This document shows, in pieces, positions 42,413 to 49,969 of a DNA stretch of 64,000 nt (positions are counted from its first letter, which is position 1; the number at the start of each line of letters is the position of its first letter). The translations under genes and the position numbers were made by a program. The notes under the pieces were generated by a model, which saw nothing but the letters and a program-made list of their open reading frames with translations, was not told the DNA's origin and made no database searches. Source of the stretch: JBBQLG01 sp964251665. Lineage in GTDB: Bacteria; Bacteroidota; Bacteroidia; Cytophagales; Spirosomataceae. The stretch covers positions 124,001 through 188,000 of the forward strand of contig CAXUKO010000010.1 in NCBI GenBank assembly GCA_964251665.1, given 5' to 3'.

Positions 42413-43354
42413 TTATGGCTTCATAAACCGGTTCGTAAAAAGCCGGTCAACGTCGATATACTGTATTTTTTCGCCTTCCCGGTCAATAATCAGGTCATGC
42501 CGGATAAGCCAGTTTACAAACGCATTCCACACCTCCCGGCGCATCACGCCCCACTGATTACCCGTTAAATAGTATCCCGAAGCCGATTGCTGACTCGTCT
42601 CAACAAACTCGGCATTGGCCAGGGTGGGGTGACTGGTCGTTTCGCTCAGTAGCCGGGCCGCTTCGTCGGGTTGCTGCACAGCAAACAGGTAGCCAGCCGC
42701 CGTAGCTGTCATGAAGCGCTGTAGCAAATCGGCATTGTTGTCCATCCAGTCACGATTTGTAACCAGCAACGGGCTGTATCCGTACGGGATTTCGTAGTCT
42801 GCCAGTAGGAACAGATTGAGTTGTATGTCCCTTAAGTCGGCCTCTACGCCTTCCCAGGGCAGAAAGATCCAGGTGGCATCAGCTTCATTGGTGAGTAGTG
42901 TGTTCCAGATTCCGAGCCGTTCGGGTTTGTGGCTGACGAACTGCCCCCGTCCGCCGTCGTTCCGAATCATTTGTTTAATGATATCATCCTCAAACCGGGC
43001 ATTATACGAAGCATACACGCGGCCGTCTAAATGCATCGGTCGGTCGAGGCCATTTTGTTTCAGGGTCGCAATTGCGCTGGCATCGCGGGCCAGTACGGCC
43101 GCGATGGCCACCACTGGTGAGTCAGGATCATTAGCATGGTAGCTGATAACGCTCTCGGACGGCATGATAGCCAGATCCACCTCCCCCGCTGCCAATCGCC
43201 GGGCGGGTGTGGCCTGATAACGATCTGCTTCGGGTGTAGTGATAAGCAGTTCGATGCCCGCGTCAGCGTATAATCCCTGCGCCTGAGCGACGTAAAAACC
43301 GGTATGGATGGTATTGGGCGTCCAGTCGAGGGCGAGCCGGATGGGGGTAAGCAT
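42413..43354 (-). CDS. NMT1/THI5-like (SBP-fold) protein without a signal peptide
   Basis: A 313-residue protein of periplasmic binding protein type II fold. The opening IRLALDWTPNTIHTGFYVAQAQGLYADAGI is the NMT1/THI5/ThiY signature, and QWGVMRREVWNAFVNWLIRHDLI lies near the C-terminus. There is no signal peptide: the family motif begins at residue 5, and an in-frame TAG lies three codons upstream of the ATG. So the protein should be cytoplasmic. No ABC permease or ATPase is adjacent. The Cys-rich CCCFC motif of fungal THI5 is absent. It may have become an enzyme or sensor in thiamine-precursor or another pathway. Confidence 0.8.
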   Translation of the reverse strand: MLTPIRLALDWTPNTIHTGFYVAQAQGLYADAGIELLITTPEADRYQATPARRLAAGEVDLAIMPSESVISYHANDPDSPVVAIAAVLARDASAIATLKQNGLDRPMHLDGRVYASYNARFEDDIIKQMIRNDGGRGQFVSHKPERLGIWNTLLTNEADATWIFLPWEGVEADLRDIQLNLFLLADYEIPYGYSPLLVTNRDWMDNNADLLQRFMTATAAGYLFAVQQPDEAARLLSETTSHPTLANAEFVETSQQSASGYYLTGNQWGVMRREVWNAFVNWLIRHDLIIDREGEKIQYIDVDRLFTNRFMKP

Positions 43355-43497
43355 ACTCTTCTATAAGTTGATGTCGGGTAATTAACCGTTTCCAGCCAAC
43401 AAGGTTTGAAGGTTTGCCCGGCGCAGCAGTGCCGGTTTTTGGAATGGCCACCCGGACTCAACTGAAGACGCTGTTTTGTGAGACAGACATCAATGCG

Positions 43498-43526
43498 CAC
43501 AAAAAAGCCCGGTTTGGCCGGGCTTT
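43498..43526 (-). terminator. Intrinsic terminator after the protease gene (minus strand)
   Basis: AAAGCCCGG (43504-43512) and CCGGGCTTT (43518-43526) form a perfect 9-bp stem. Read on the minus strand the stem is followed by a T run, so it ends the sigma/protease transcript. Confidence 0.85.
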
Positions 43527-43530
43527 CTGC

Positions 43531-44559
43531 TTAGTGTTTGAAGACTTTCACCTGATAAACATACTCCTGCATTCGCTTGATCTGTTGCTTACGCGGGAGT
43601 TTGGTTAATGGGTTCTTCCGGTTAAGTTTAAGCGAAACCCCACCGAGCGAATCACCCGGAATTTCACGCAGAGTCTGCGCCAGATACTTGGTTTTTATCG
43701 CAAATGTAGCGCCTTCGGTGAAGTTCTGCCGCCCGCTGATAATGCCAATCACATCGCCTTTTTCGTCGACCAGCGGCCCGCCTGAGTTACCGGGGTTCAC
43801 CGAAATAGCTACCTGATAGGCCGTTGTATCACCCCGGTAGCCAGTGCCGGAACTGAGGTAGCCTTCGCCATAAACGATTTCTTCGCGGGGATAACCCAGT
43901 GTAAAGACGCGTTCGCCAAGATCAGAAGGGCGGCTGTCGAAACTGTAGGGCAGGGGCGGAAGTGGTCGGAACGTATTATCGTCGCATAACTGTAAAATGG
44001 CCAGATCGTGTCCCCGATCAGCGTATACAATTTTCGCCTTGTAGACGTCGCCTTTTGGGCTTTGTACGTAAACTGAGTCTGCGTCCTGAACAATGTGGTT
44101 ATTCGTTACGAAATAGCCATCAGGAGTAAGCATGAAGCCAGAACCGGCCACCTGACCCGGATTGGCCCGAAGGCGGTCTACCCGACCACTCATATCCTGT
44201 AAAATAGCATTTTGCGATTGGCGGATAGCCTGTAGATCCCGGCGCAGCATACTATACTGATCCTGTTGCTGCTGATGGGAGGCCTGGTAGGAACGATACG
44301 AAAATATAGTAGCGAAGGTGGTAAAAACTGCCACAGCAGCCGCCACAGCAAAAACTGGCCGGTAAGCCTGCCACAGACTACGCACCCGTCCTGTCCGGGA
44401 CTGAGACATAGCTGGATGCGGAAAATCTGCGTCCGATGCACTAAGCAGGTCAGCCTGATCCATATTGGTATGAATCCGGTCAAGTTTCTGGCGAAACGTC
44501 AGTCGGTTTCCGTAGGCACGGAGGGCATCTTCAATTTGTTTCTCCTCGTTCGCTTCCAT
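43531..44559 (-). CDS. Membrane-anchored trypsin-like serine protease (S1C, DegP-like) coupled to an ECF sigma factor
   Basis: A 342-residue protein. The N-terminal cytoplasmic part (MEANEEKQIEDALRAYGNRLTFRQKLDRIHTNM) is followed by one membrane helix (FAVAAAVAVFTTFATIFSY), a Gln-rich coiled coil, then a trypsin-like domain. The triad is VTNNHIVQ (His), DRGHDLAILQL (Asp) and SVNPGNSGGPLVD (Ser). No PDZ domain is present. ATG 44559 is used; the longer frame overlaps the sigma gene. It starts 13 bp after the sigma factor stop. In Bacteroidota an anti-sigma factor usually occupies this position, so the N-terminal part may hold that role. Confidence 0.85.
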   Translation of the reverse strand: MEANEEKQIEDALRAYGNRLTFRQKLDRIHTNMDQADLLSASDADFPHPAMSQSRTGRVRSLWQAYRPVFAVAAAVAVFTTFATIFSYRSYQASHQQQQDQYSMLRRDLQAIRQSQNAILQDMSGRVDRLRANPGQVAGSGFMLTPDGYFVTNNHIVQDADSVYVQSPKGDVYKAKIVYADRGHDLAILQLCDDNTFRPLPPLPYSFDSRPSDLGERVFTLGYPREEIVYGEGYLSSGTGYRGDTTAYQVAISVNPGNSGGPLVDEKGDVIGIISGRQNFTEGATFAIKTKYLAQTLREIPGDSLGGVSLKLNRKNPLTKLPRKQQIKRMQEYVYQVKVFKH

Positions 44560-44572
44560 AGTCGGTGGTGAT

Positions 44573-45163
44573 TTATTCTTCTTTGTAAACGGCAAAAAAC
44601 AGGCGCTTCAGTCGGGTCAGGCACTTATACTTCTGCGTTTTGGCATTATCGGTGTTAGTATAGCCGAATTTATCGGTGAGTTGCTGCATCGAGAAATGCC
44701 GGATATAAAAATCTTCCAGCAACGTCCGGCAGGGTTCACCTAACTTGCCGAGCGAATCGGCCATCAGATCAAACTGCCGGTCACGCATTTCGTGCGAAGC
44801 CAGATCGTCGTCTACCGGCGCGGGAACGTCGGTATCCAGAAAATAAGCATCATCACGACCTGTACCCGCCCGGCTCTTCCGGGACAATTGTTTGAGCCAT
44901 AACCGCCGACTTACCGAATACAGGTACGTCTTCAGCTGACAATTCAGGTCGAGCGAATCGGCGGAGACTTTCTCGTAGAGCACAACCAGTGCTTCCTGAT
45001 AAATATCCTTTGCATCATCTTCGCTGCCGCTGTTATTCAGCACCAAGTGCAGTACCATCGGAAAATACCGGCGGTATAACTGCGTCAGGGCTGCATCCGA
45101 ACCGGTAGCCAGGCCAAGCAATAACTCGTCGTCGGATAACAAAAAACGACTTCCTTCCCTCAT
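44573..45163 (-). CDS. ECF-type RNA polymerase sigma factor
   Basis: A 196-residue protein of ECF type. Region 2 is ALTQLYRRYFPMVLHLVLNNSGSEDDAKDIYQEALVVLYEKV, with CQLKTYLYSVSRRLWLKQLSR after it. Region 4 is KLGEPCRTLLEDFYIRHFSMQQLTDKFGYTNTDNAKTQKYKCLTRLKRLF, whose NTDNAKTQKYKCL tail marks a subgroup common in Cytophagales. It is the first gene of a two-gene unit with the membrane protease. Upstream is a small Ser/Thr-rich lipoprotein gene, divergent. Confidence 0.92.
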   Translation of the reverse strand: MREGSRFLLSDDELLLGLATGSDAALTQLYRRYFPMVLHLVLNNSGSEDDAKDIYQEALVVLYEKVSADSLDLNCQLKTYLYSVSRRLWLKQLSRKSRAGTGRDDAYFLDTDVPAPVDDDLASHEMRDRQFDLMADSLGKLGEPCRTLLEDFYIRHFSMQQLTDKFGYTNTDNAKTQKYKCLTRLKRLFFAVYKEE

Positions 45164-45305
45164 ACACAGGTTGTATAGCTTAATACGATTGGCGGCTGAT
45201 GGTAACCCAAAAAAAATATAAATTTTATTGGGTTACCTTTTTGCTCCGCGCGTATTAAGGACGACAAACGATCTCTAACACTTAAACAAAAACACCCAAA
45301 CACGT

Positions 45306-45521
45306 ATGAAAGCAATCATCAAATCTGCCTTTCTTGCCATTACAGTAATGGCTCTGGCCACGGCTTGTTCGTCTAAAAAAGCTGAAACTACTGAATCGAC
45401 TACGACTACTTCGTCGGATTCGGCTTCGACAATGATGTCTGATTCGTCGTCTACTATGATGTCGGATTCAGCTTCTGCTACTGCTCCAATGTCATCTACG
45501 ACGGAAAGCACGACGAAATAA
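45306..45521 (+). CDS. Small Ser/Thr-rich lipoprotein
   Basis: A 71-residue protein: a lipoprotein signal (MKAIIKSAFLAITVMALATACS, lipobox ATAC), then a low-complexity tail of Ser, Thr, Asp, Met and Ala with the internal repeat MMSDSSSTMMSDSASA. It probably sits at the envelope as a disordered spacer. It is divergent from the ECF sigma gene (142 bp) and followed by a hairpin terminator. Such tails expand and contract easily by replication slippage. Confidence 0.75.
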   Translation: MKAIIKSAFLAITVMALATACSSKKAETTESTTTTSSDSASTMMSDSSSTMMSDSASATAPMSSTTESTTK

Positions 45522-45546
45522 TTACACCTGTACCCGGTACAGAACG

Positions 45547-45586
45547 CAAAAGCTGCTCACGACTGAGTAGCTTTTGTTGTTTTTGA
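45547..45586 (+). terminator. Intrinsic terminator after the small lipoprotein
   Basis: AAAAGCTGCTCA and TGAGTAGCTTTT pair with one G-T position across a 4-nt loop, followed by a T-rich run. Confidence 0.8.
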
Positions 45587-45609
45587 CCAGATCGACCGGT
45601 AAAGATACC

Positions 45610-45642
45610 AAAAAGCCCGCTCTGATTCAGAGCGGGCTTTTT
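45610..45642. terminator. Strong bidirectional terminator
   Basis: AAAAAGCCCGCTCTG and CAGAGCGGGCTTTTT form a perfect 15-bp stem with a 3-nt loop. A and T ends make it work in both directions, between the plus-strand lipoprotein and the minus-strand gene ending at 45675. Confidence 0.9.
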
Positions 45643-45674
45643 GCGTTAGTACTCAATGGATCATTACCCGCTTA

Positions 45675-45932
45675 TCACTTGCGGCTACCGTTCCGGCTGC
45701 TGCTGTGGCCCGAATGCCCGTGACCACCCCGTTCTTCGGCCAATTGGGCTTTACTCATGTGCGATGTGTCATGGCTTTCTTCGGGTGTCTGTTTGCTCTT
45801 ATCCTCTGTTGCCCTGATCTGTTCCATGTTTGGCTTGTCGCCACCGGTATCGTGCGCTTCGTAGTTGCGGGTCCGTTTATGGTTGGCCTGCTGGTCATTG
45901 GAACCGGGCAGATCCGTTGTTTTCTGGCTCAT
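45675..45932 (-). CDS. Hypothetical hydrophilic protein, His/Ser/Gly-rich tail
   Basis: An 85-residue, strongly hydrophilic, probably disordered protein: MSQKTTDLPGSNDQQANHKR, NYEAHDTGGDKPNMEQIRATED and a C-terminus rich in Gly, His and Ser (ERGGHGHSGHSSSRNGSRK). ATG 45932 is used because the longer frame begins inside the preceding intergenic region. Hydrophilic, His-rich small proteins often respond to stress or metals; nothing more can be said. It is the last gene of the strand after the DUF3570 gene, 91 bp away. Confidence 0.55.
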   Translation of the reverse strand: MSQKTTDLPGSNDQQANHKRTRNYEAHDTGGDKPNMEQIRATEDKSKQTPEESHDTSHMSKAQLAEERGGHGHSGHSSSRNGSRK

Positions 45933-46023
45933 AACGTTGGCTGTTTTGTTTGACCCATTAACCAAGTGAAATAGTAGATTGTTTGGCATAACGGCCAACC
46001 AGCCCAGCCAACGGCGCACAAGC

Positions 46024-47238
46024 TCACTTAAATTTCATGGCCAGCGTAACGATGTCGGAGTGCAGGCCGGTACTACGGGCGTAGTGCGCATACCGGATTT
46101 CAACGGCGTTCCAGTGCGACAGGCCCAGCACGCCGTTGGGCGGAGCCAGCCGAATACCAGCCCCCACCAGCTGACTCGTAAATTGCGAGAGGTCATAGTC
46201 GCTCGTGCGGTAGCGATAATACAGGTTATTCTGACCGTAAGTGGAAAAGTAGATGGCTGCTGTCTGGGTGTAAAACCGATAGTACGGACTGATGGAAATA
46301 AATGGCGTCAGTTTGATGGGTACTTCCAGATTGGCCGTATGCGCCGTCATGCCCCAGTCGTCGGCGTAGAAGCGGTAGAAAGCGCGGACAACGGTGCGTT
46401 CACCGGCAAAATAACTGGCGCGAAGGCCAACGGGAAGTTTCAGGCGGGTACCCGGCAGGTTTTCCAGTCCGACGCTGCCATCCGTAAAGTAAACCCGGTG
46501 GAACTGCGTGCTCAGCAGTCCGTTCTGGTAAGCCGGTTCTACGGTGGCCAGCAGCTGTAGTTTTTTATTGATGACCTGAGCCAGTGACAGGGTTAGGGCA
46601 TACGAATTCCGGGGTTTGTACGCCACCGGAACCGGATCGCTCTCACTGCCGGACCCGTAGTTTTCGGGGCGAAGTTCGGCGGGGAGAATAACCTTCCACT
46701 GATCCAGAAACACGGACCCTTTCAGGCTTAGCTCGCGGTTCCCATCGCGCGAGGTTTTGCTGAAGTTTAGCCCGAATCCGCGCGACTCATAGTCGTACTC
46801 ATGCGAATAAGACGCCAGAACACCGTAGCCAATGCGTTTGCTGTCATCGCGGACAGACCAGGAGATGGTTGGGTAGATGCGGGTGTCGGAGCGTGATGCC
46901 GATGAGACAGTGAACGGATCGATTTTGTCCGACGAGGCCGACGTATAATGATCCACGCCCAGATCGAAGGTGTACGAATGCTGACGCCCTCTGCTGTCGT
47001 AGCGTGACACCCGGAGGTCGATGGTGTTGGAATAGTCCGTGAGTCGTTCGGTACCCAGGCCGCCGGTCACGGCTGAGTTGTTGCCATCCTGATTATACTG
47101 GCTGGTAATCACGTTAATTTCTTCCAGTTTCAACGTACGGGTTTGGTAGCCGCTGGTGTCAGCGGCCTGGCCTCCTGGCTGCGCTTTAGCCATGAGCAGG
47201 CTAAGCAGCAGGCCCACAGTCAGTGTAATTTTTTTCAT
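46024..47238 (-). CDS. DUF3570 outer-membrane beta-barrel protein
   Basis: A 404-residue protein with a signal peptide (MKKITLTVGLLLSLLMAKAQ) and amphipathic strands throughout. The opening EINVITSQYNQDGNNSAVTGGLGTERLTDYSNTIDLRVSRYD is the DUF3570 signature, and the final ARSTGLHSDIVTLAMKFK ends in an aromatic residue plus Lys. DUF3570 genes are typically next to DUF4266, as here, and to ApbE and thioredoxin-like genes. An outer-membrane partner for the extracytoplasmic electron-transfer proteins is inferred. It lies 22 bp after the DUF4266 gene. Confidence 0.9.
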   Translation of the reverse strand: MKKITLTVGLLLSLLMAKAQPGGQAADTSGYQTRTLKLEEINVITSQYNQDGNNSAVTGGLGTERLTDYSNTIDLRVSRYDSRGRQHSYTFDLGVDHYTSASSDKIDPFTVSSASRSDTRIYPTISWSVRDDSKRIGYGVLASYSHEYDYESRGFGLNFSKTSRDGNRELSLKGSVFLDQWKVILPAELRPENYGSGSESDPVPVAYKPRNSYALTLSLAQVINKKLQLLATVEPAYQNGLLSTQFHRVYFTDGSVGLENLPGTRLKLPVGLRASYFAGERTVVRAFYRFYADDWGMTAHTANLEVPIKLTPFISISPYYRFYTQTAAIYFSTYGQNNLYYRYRTSDYDLSQFTSQLVGAGIRLAPPNGVLGLSHWNAVEIRYAHYARSTGLHSDIVTLAMKFK

Positions 47239-47260
47239 AAGCGATGGGTGTCGGGTTTAC

Positions 47261-47476
47261 TCAGTTACAGCCGCAGCCACCACCGGTTTTACCACCGTTG
47301 GCACCTGATGCACCTTCGCGGTAGAGTAAGAAATTATTCTCGAACTTCTCGGATTTGCGGTTGGCCAGTTCCATGTCCGAATCATTCAGTTTAGCCTTTT
47401 GGTACGGCTTTACGGTGGTGCAGGCACTAAGCCCGAGGGCAAGCAGGGTAATCAGGGAAGCAAGTCGGATCATCAT
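47261..47476 (-). CDS. DUF4266 small lipoprotein ending in a Gly-Cys motif
   Basis: A 71-residue protein with a lipoprotein signal (MMIRLASLITLLALGLSAC, Cys at 19). The short mature part contains VKPYQKAKLNDSDMEL, then NFLLYREGASGANGG and the C-terminal GKTGGGCGCN. Conservation of the last Gly/Cys residues is a DUF4266 hallmark. The paired Cys (68 and 70) could be redox-active or a covalent attachment site, and GASGAN resembles a flavinylation motif only loosely. It lies 4 bp after ApbE and 22 bp before DUF3570 on the same strand. Confidence 0.85.
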   Translation of the reverse strand: MMIRLASLITLLALGLSACTTVKPYQKAKLNDSDMELANRKSEKFENNFLLYREGASGANGGKTGGGCGCN

Positions 47477-47480
47477 GGTA

Positions 47481-48452
47481 CTACGGTTTGATGTTGATAT
47501 TGGTGGTGGTAAAGAGCCGGTCCTGATCGTCGATCACGATGGCGGCAACCTGGGGTAACTGATTTAGTAAATGCAGGCCAACCCGGACGCCCATCACGAC
47601 TACCGGCGTGGCCAGGGCGTCGGCCAGTTCGGCGCTCGGAGCAATGAGTGTGGCACTTTTAATCCCCGTTGCCGGATACCCCGTTTTCGGGTCAATCGTA
47701 TGGGCATACCGTTTGCCGTCGATCATGACGTATTTCTCGTAACTGCCCGACGTGGCTACGGCCCGGTCGCTGATGGTCAGGTACGAAAAGGTCCGCGCCA
47801 GACCGGGTTGCTGCGCCGTATTGGGATCGGCAATGCCAATGGTCCAAGGCTGTCCGTTGGGCTGGCGACCCCAGGCCGTCAGATCTCCGGCCGCATTAAC
47901 GACGCCATGTTCGACGCCATTTCTGCGGAGAATGGCTTTCGCCCGGTCAGCTGCGTACCCTTTGCCAATGCCGCCGAAGCCAATACGCATGCCTTTTTCA
48001 CGCAGAAAAACAGTCTGTCGCCGGGTATCAACGATAACATTCCGGTAGTTGATTAACCGGATCATTTGCCGGGCCGTAGCGAGGTCGGGCAGCGTAGTCA
48101 TTGTGGTATCGAAGTTCCACAGCCGGGTATCGATGGAACCGTACGTGATGTCAAAAGCTCCCTGTGTCAGTTCCGACAACCGCAGGGAGCGTTGAATGAG
48201 GTCGAACACTTCCTGGTCGACCCGCACCGGCTGAATACCCGCATTCTGGTTAATAAGCTGAGTCTGACTGCTATCCTGATACGTTGTCAGCAGGGCTTCG
48301 ATGCGGCTGATCTCCCTCACGGCTTCATCAATCCGGTCGTTGGCCCATTGCTCGTCGCTGGCTACGACGCTGATTTCAAACCGGTTGCCCATTAACCGAA
48401 GCGTACGCCGGTACAGGGTTGCTTCGCCGGAACAATCACTAATGGCTGCCAT
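47481..48452 (-). CDS. apbE: FAD:protein FMN transferase (ApbE family)
   Basis: A protein of about 323 residues with ApbE features. TYGSIDTRLWNFD is followed by MRIGFGGIGKGYAADRAKAIL, VNAAGDLTAWGRQPNGQPW, the nucleotide-binding ISDRAVATSGSYEKY, and HTIDPKTGYPATGIKSATLIAPSAELADALATPVVVMG. ApbE attaches FMN to Thr or Ser of extracytoplasmic proteins. The start is ATG 48452, inside the thioredoxin gene (14-bp overlap). No signal peptide or lipobox is seen at this start or the in-frame starts upstream, which is odd for a periplasmic enzyme. Confidence 0.9.
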   Translation of the reverse strand: MAAISDCSGEATLYRRTLRLMGNRFEISVVASDEQWANDRIDEAVREISRIEALLTTYQDSSQTQLINQNAGIQPVRVDQEVFDLIQRSLRLSELTQGAFDITYGSIDTRLWNFDTTMTTLPDLATARQMIRLINYRNVIVDTRRQTVFLREKGMRIGFGGIGKGYAADRAKAILRRNGVEHGVVNAAGDLTAWGRQPNGQPWTIGIADPNTAQQPGLARTFSYLTISDRAVATSGSYEKYVMIDGKRYAHTIDPKTGYPATGIKSATLIAPSAELADALATPVVVMGVRVGLHLLNQLPQVAAIVIDDQDRLFTTTNINIKP

Positions 48453-48879
48453 GCGCTGCGGCCTCAACATCGGCAATAAACTGGTCCGGGGACTGTTTGG
48501 CGTAGCCGTCCCATTTTTTCAGCACCTTGCCCTCAGCCGTCAGCAGGACCGTAAACGGGAATTTTCCTTCGGGATTGAACCGCTCGGCTAAGGCTTCATT
48601 GCGTTCGGTCTGGGCTTTATCGAGCTGGTTTTTCTTCTGTCGCGGAAAATCGGCCCGTACCAGCACCAGATGGTCGGTGGCGTAGGCCTGGAATGGCTCC
48701 GACTCAAAGACCTGCTTCTTCATCATGATGCACGGGCCGCACCAGTCCGAGCCGGAGAAATTAAGCAGGATAGCTTTCTGGTCTTTTGCTGCCGTCGTAC
48801 GAGCCGATTCAAAATCGGTGAGCCAGGTAGCGGGGGCCGTTACCACTGTGGCAATGAGTAAGGTGATGAGTAGTTTCAT
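48439..48879 (-). CDS. Secreted thioredoxin-fold protein
   Basis: A 146-residue protein with a signal peptide (MKLLITLLIATVVTAPATW) and a thioredoxin fold. The active site is NFSGSDWCGPCIMMKKQVFES (CGPC), and the cis-Pro lies in GKFPFTVLLTAEGKVL. The type is thioredoxin_7/TlpA-like, probably a periplasmic reductant or oxidant. It is translationally coupled to ApbE by overlap and starts 7 bp after the Rieske lipoprotein gene. Confidence 0.92.
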   Translation of the reverse strand: MKLLITLLIATVVTAPATWLTDFESARTTAAKDQKAILLNFSGSDWCGPCIMMKKQVFESEPFQAYATDHLVLVRADFPRQKKNQLDKAQTERNEALAERFNPEGKFPFTVLLTAEGKVLKKWDGYAKQSPDQFIADVEAAAHGSH

Positions 48880-48886
48880 ACGTAAA

Positions 48887-49300
48887 TCAGGAAAAAACGC
48901 GGAGGTTGGTGCCGCTCAGTTCAGTCTTGTAAATGGTCAGGCCCCGACTTCCGAAGCTATTCAGACCCTTACCCGCCGTGTCGAAACGGGCACCGTGTAC
49001 ATTGCAATAGAATTCGTTGTTCTGAAAATAAACTTCCTGCCGGTTTTCGTGGGAGCAGGTGTGCGTAGCGGCCACATACGTTCCTAGCATCGAGCGGGCC
49101 ACGACAACCCCATTACTAACGATAAATCCATTCGGTTTAGCCAACGCGGCTGTGTCGGGCTGACTCAGGTCGAGCGTGAAATCAACGGGACCGAGACTGG
49201 CGGGCGTTACGTCCGTTTTTGAACAGGCGGTCAGCAGAAGCATCAGCGCGGCCCCGCCGAAACCGGCCGACTTCAAAAAATCCGTTCGGGTTAGTGTCAT
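48887..49300 (-). CDS. Rieske [2Fe-2S] lipoprotein (second copy)
   Basis: A 137-residue Rieske-type protein. The cluster motifs are ATHTCSHENRQ (CxH) and EFYCNVHGARFDTAGKGLNS (CxxH), spaced as usual and with the later Pro/Gly loop reduced. The N-terminus MTLTRTDFLKSAGFGGAALMLLLTACS has both a lipobox and a Tat-like T-R-x-x-F-L-K, with one Arg of the twin pair missing. It is the shorter paralogue of the upstream gene, 20 bp away. Expected role: extracytoplasmic one-electron carrier. Confidence 0.92.
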   Translation of the reverse strand: MTLTRTDFLKSAGFGGAALMLLLTACSKTDVTPASLGPVDFTLDLSQPDTAALAKPNGFIVSNGVVVARSMLGTYVAATHTCSHENRQEVYFQNNEFYCNVHGARFDTAGKGLNSFGSRGLTIYKTELSGTNLRVFS

Positions 49301-49320
49301 AGGTGGGAGAGGCACGTGTG

Positions 49321-49851
49321 TCAGGCGATGGTTAATATGTTGCCGGTCAGGGTTACCTGATAAATTTTCAGGCCACGGCTTCCCAGCGAGTTCAGTCCTT
49401 TGCCGGTAAGGTCGAACCGGGCGCCGTGGACCGTACAGCCGTAGCTGTCGCTCTGAAACACCACGTTTTTCCGGGGTTCATGGCTACAGGTTTGGGTAGC
49501 TGCCACGTAAACACCCCTGGAGGTGCGGGCCACGACAATGCCGTTTTTGGCAATGTAGCCGCCATTTTTGAGTAACGCCGAGTTGGCCGAGGCTGTCAGA
49601 TCAAGCGTCAGCAGGGCATTAGTACCCACAGCGGTGGTAGGATTGGCGGGTGCGGTAGCCACGGCGGTAGTTGTGGCCGGACCGGTTACAGTGGTGCTGG
49701 TTGTCGACGTACTGGCGGGAGCTGTGCTCCCCGGAATCCCGGAGGCTACTTCGCCCGGTGGCAGGAGCTGCTGTTGCTGACAGGAGGCCAGCACCGCCAT
49801 CAGCGAAGCACCCCCAAAGCCCAGCGATTTCAGAAAATCAATGCGTTTCAT
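49321..49851 (-). CDS. Rieske [2Fe-2S] lipoprotein with Thr/Ala/Pro linker (first copy)
   Basis: A 176-residue protein. MKRIDFLKSLGFGGASLMAVLASCQ shows a lipobox and a Tat-like K-R-x-x-F-L-K. A low-complexity linker of about 50 residues (STAPASTSTTSTTVTGPATTT region) tethers the Rieske domain away from the membrane. Motifs are ATQTCSHEPRK (CxH) and SYGCTVHGARFDLTGKGLNS (CxxH). The frame continues upstream to 49995, but the signal starts at 49851. It is followed by its shorter paralogue. An inverted repeat precedes its start. Confidence 0.92.
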   Translation of the reverse strand: MKRIDFLKSLGFGGASLMAVLASCQQQQLLPPGEVASGIPGSTAPASTSTTSTTVTGPATTTAVATAPANPTTAVGTNALLTLDLTASANSALLKNGGYIAKNGIVVARTSRGVYVAATQTCSHEPRKNVVFQSDSYGCTVHGARFDLTGKGLNSLGSRGLKIYQVTLTGNILTIA

Positions 49852-49858
49852 AAAGTAC

Positions 49859-49886
49859 GGTTGTATAGTAGTCAACTTATACAACC
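49859..49886 (-). promoter_or_regulatory. Inverted repeat upstream of the Rieske genes
   Basis: GGTTGTATA (49859-49867) and TATACAACC (49878-49886) form a perfect 9+10+9 inverted repeat 8 bp before the first Rieske start codon. It contains AACTTATAC (49874-49882), also found upstream of the neighbouring ECF sigma gene (52419-52427). An operator or sigma-dependent site is possible, but the two copies lie at different distances from the starts. Confidence 0.5.
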
Positions 49887-49969
49887 AGTACGCACCGACG
49901 CCAGCCAATGTTGCGTGTTCGCTGATTTTTACCGACTGTGTTCGTAAACGCTTGTCAATCAGTCTGCCC

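Noticed and set aside
43060..43500. 146-codon minus-strand frame over the start of the NMT1-like gene
   Set aside because: Its protein is Pro/Arg/Trp-rich with no structure and overlaps a recognised family in another frame.
45306..45521. Serine/threonine repeats read as a CRISPR-like or tandem array
   Set aside because: Repeats are short, in-frame and coding within a lipoprotein; no spacers are present.
45979..46560. 193-codon plus-strand frame opposite the DUF3570 gene
   Set aside because: It mirrors a recognised outer-membrane protein; its Arg/Gln-rich composition is that of an antisense shadow.
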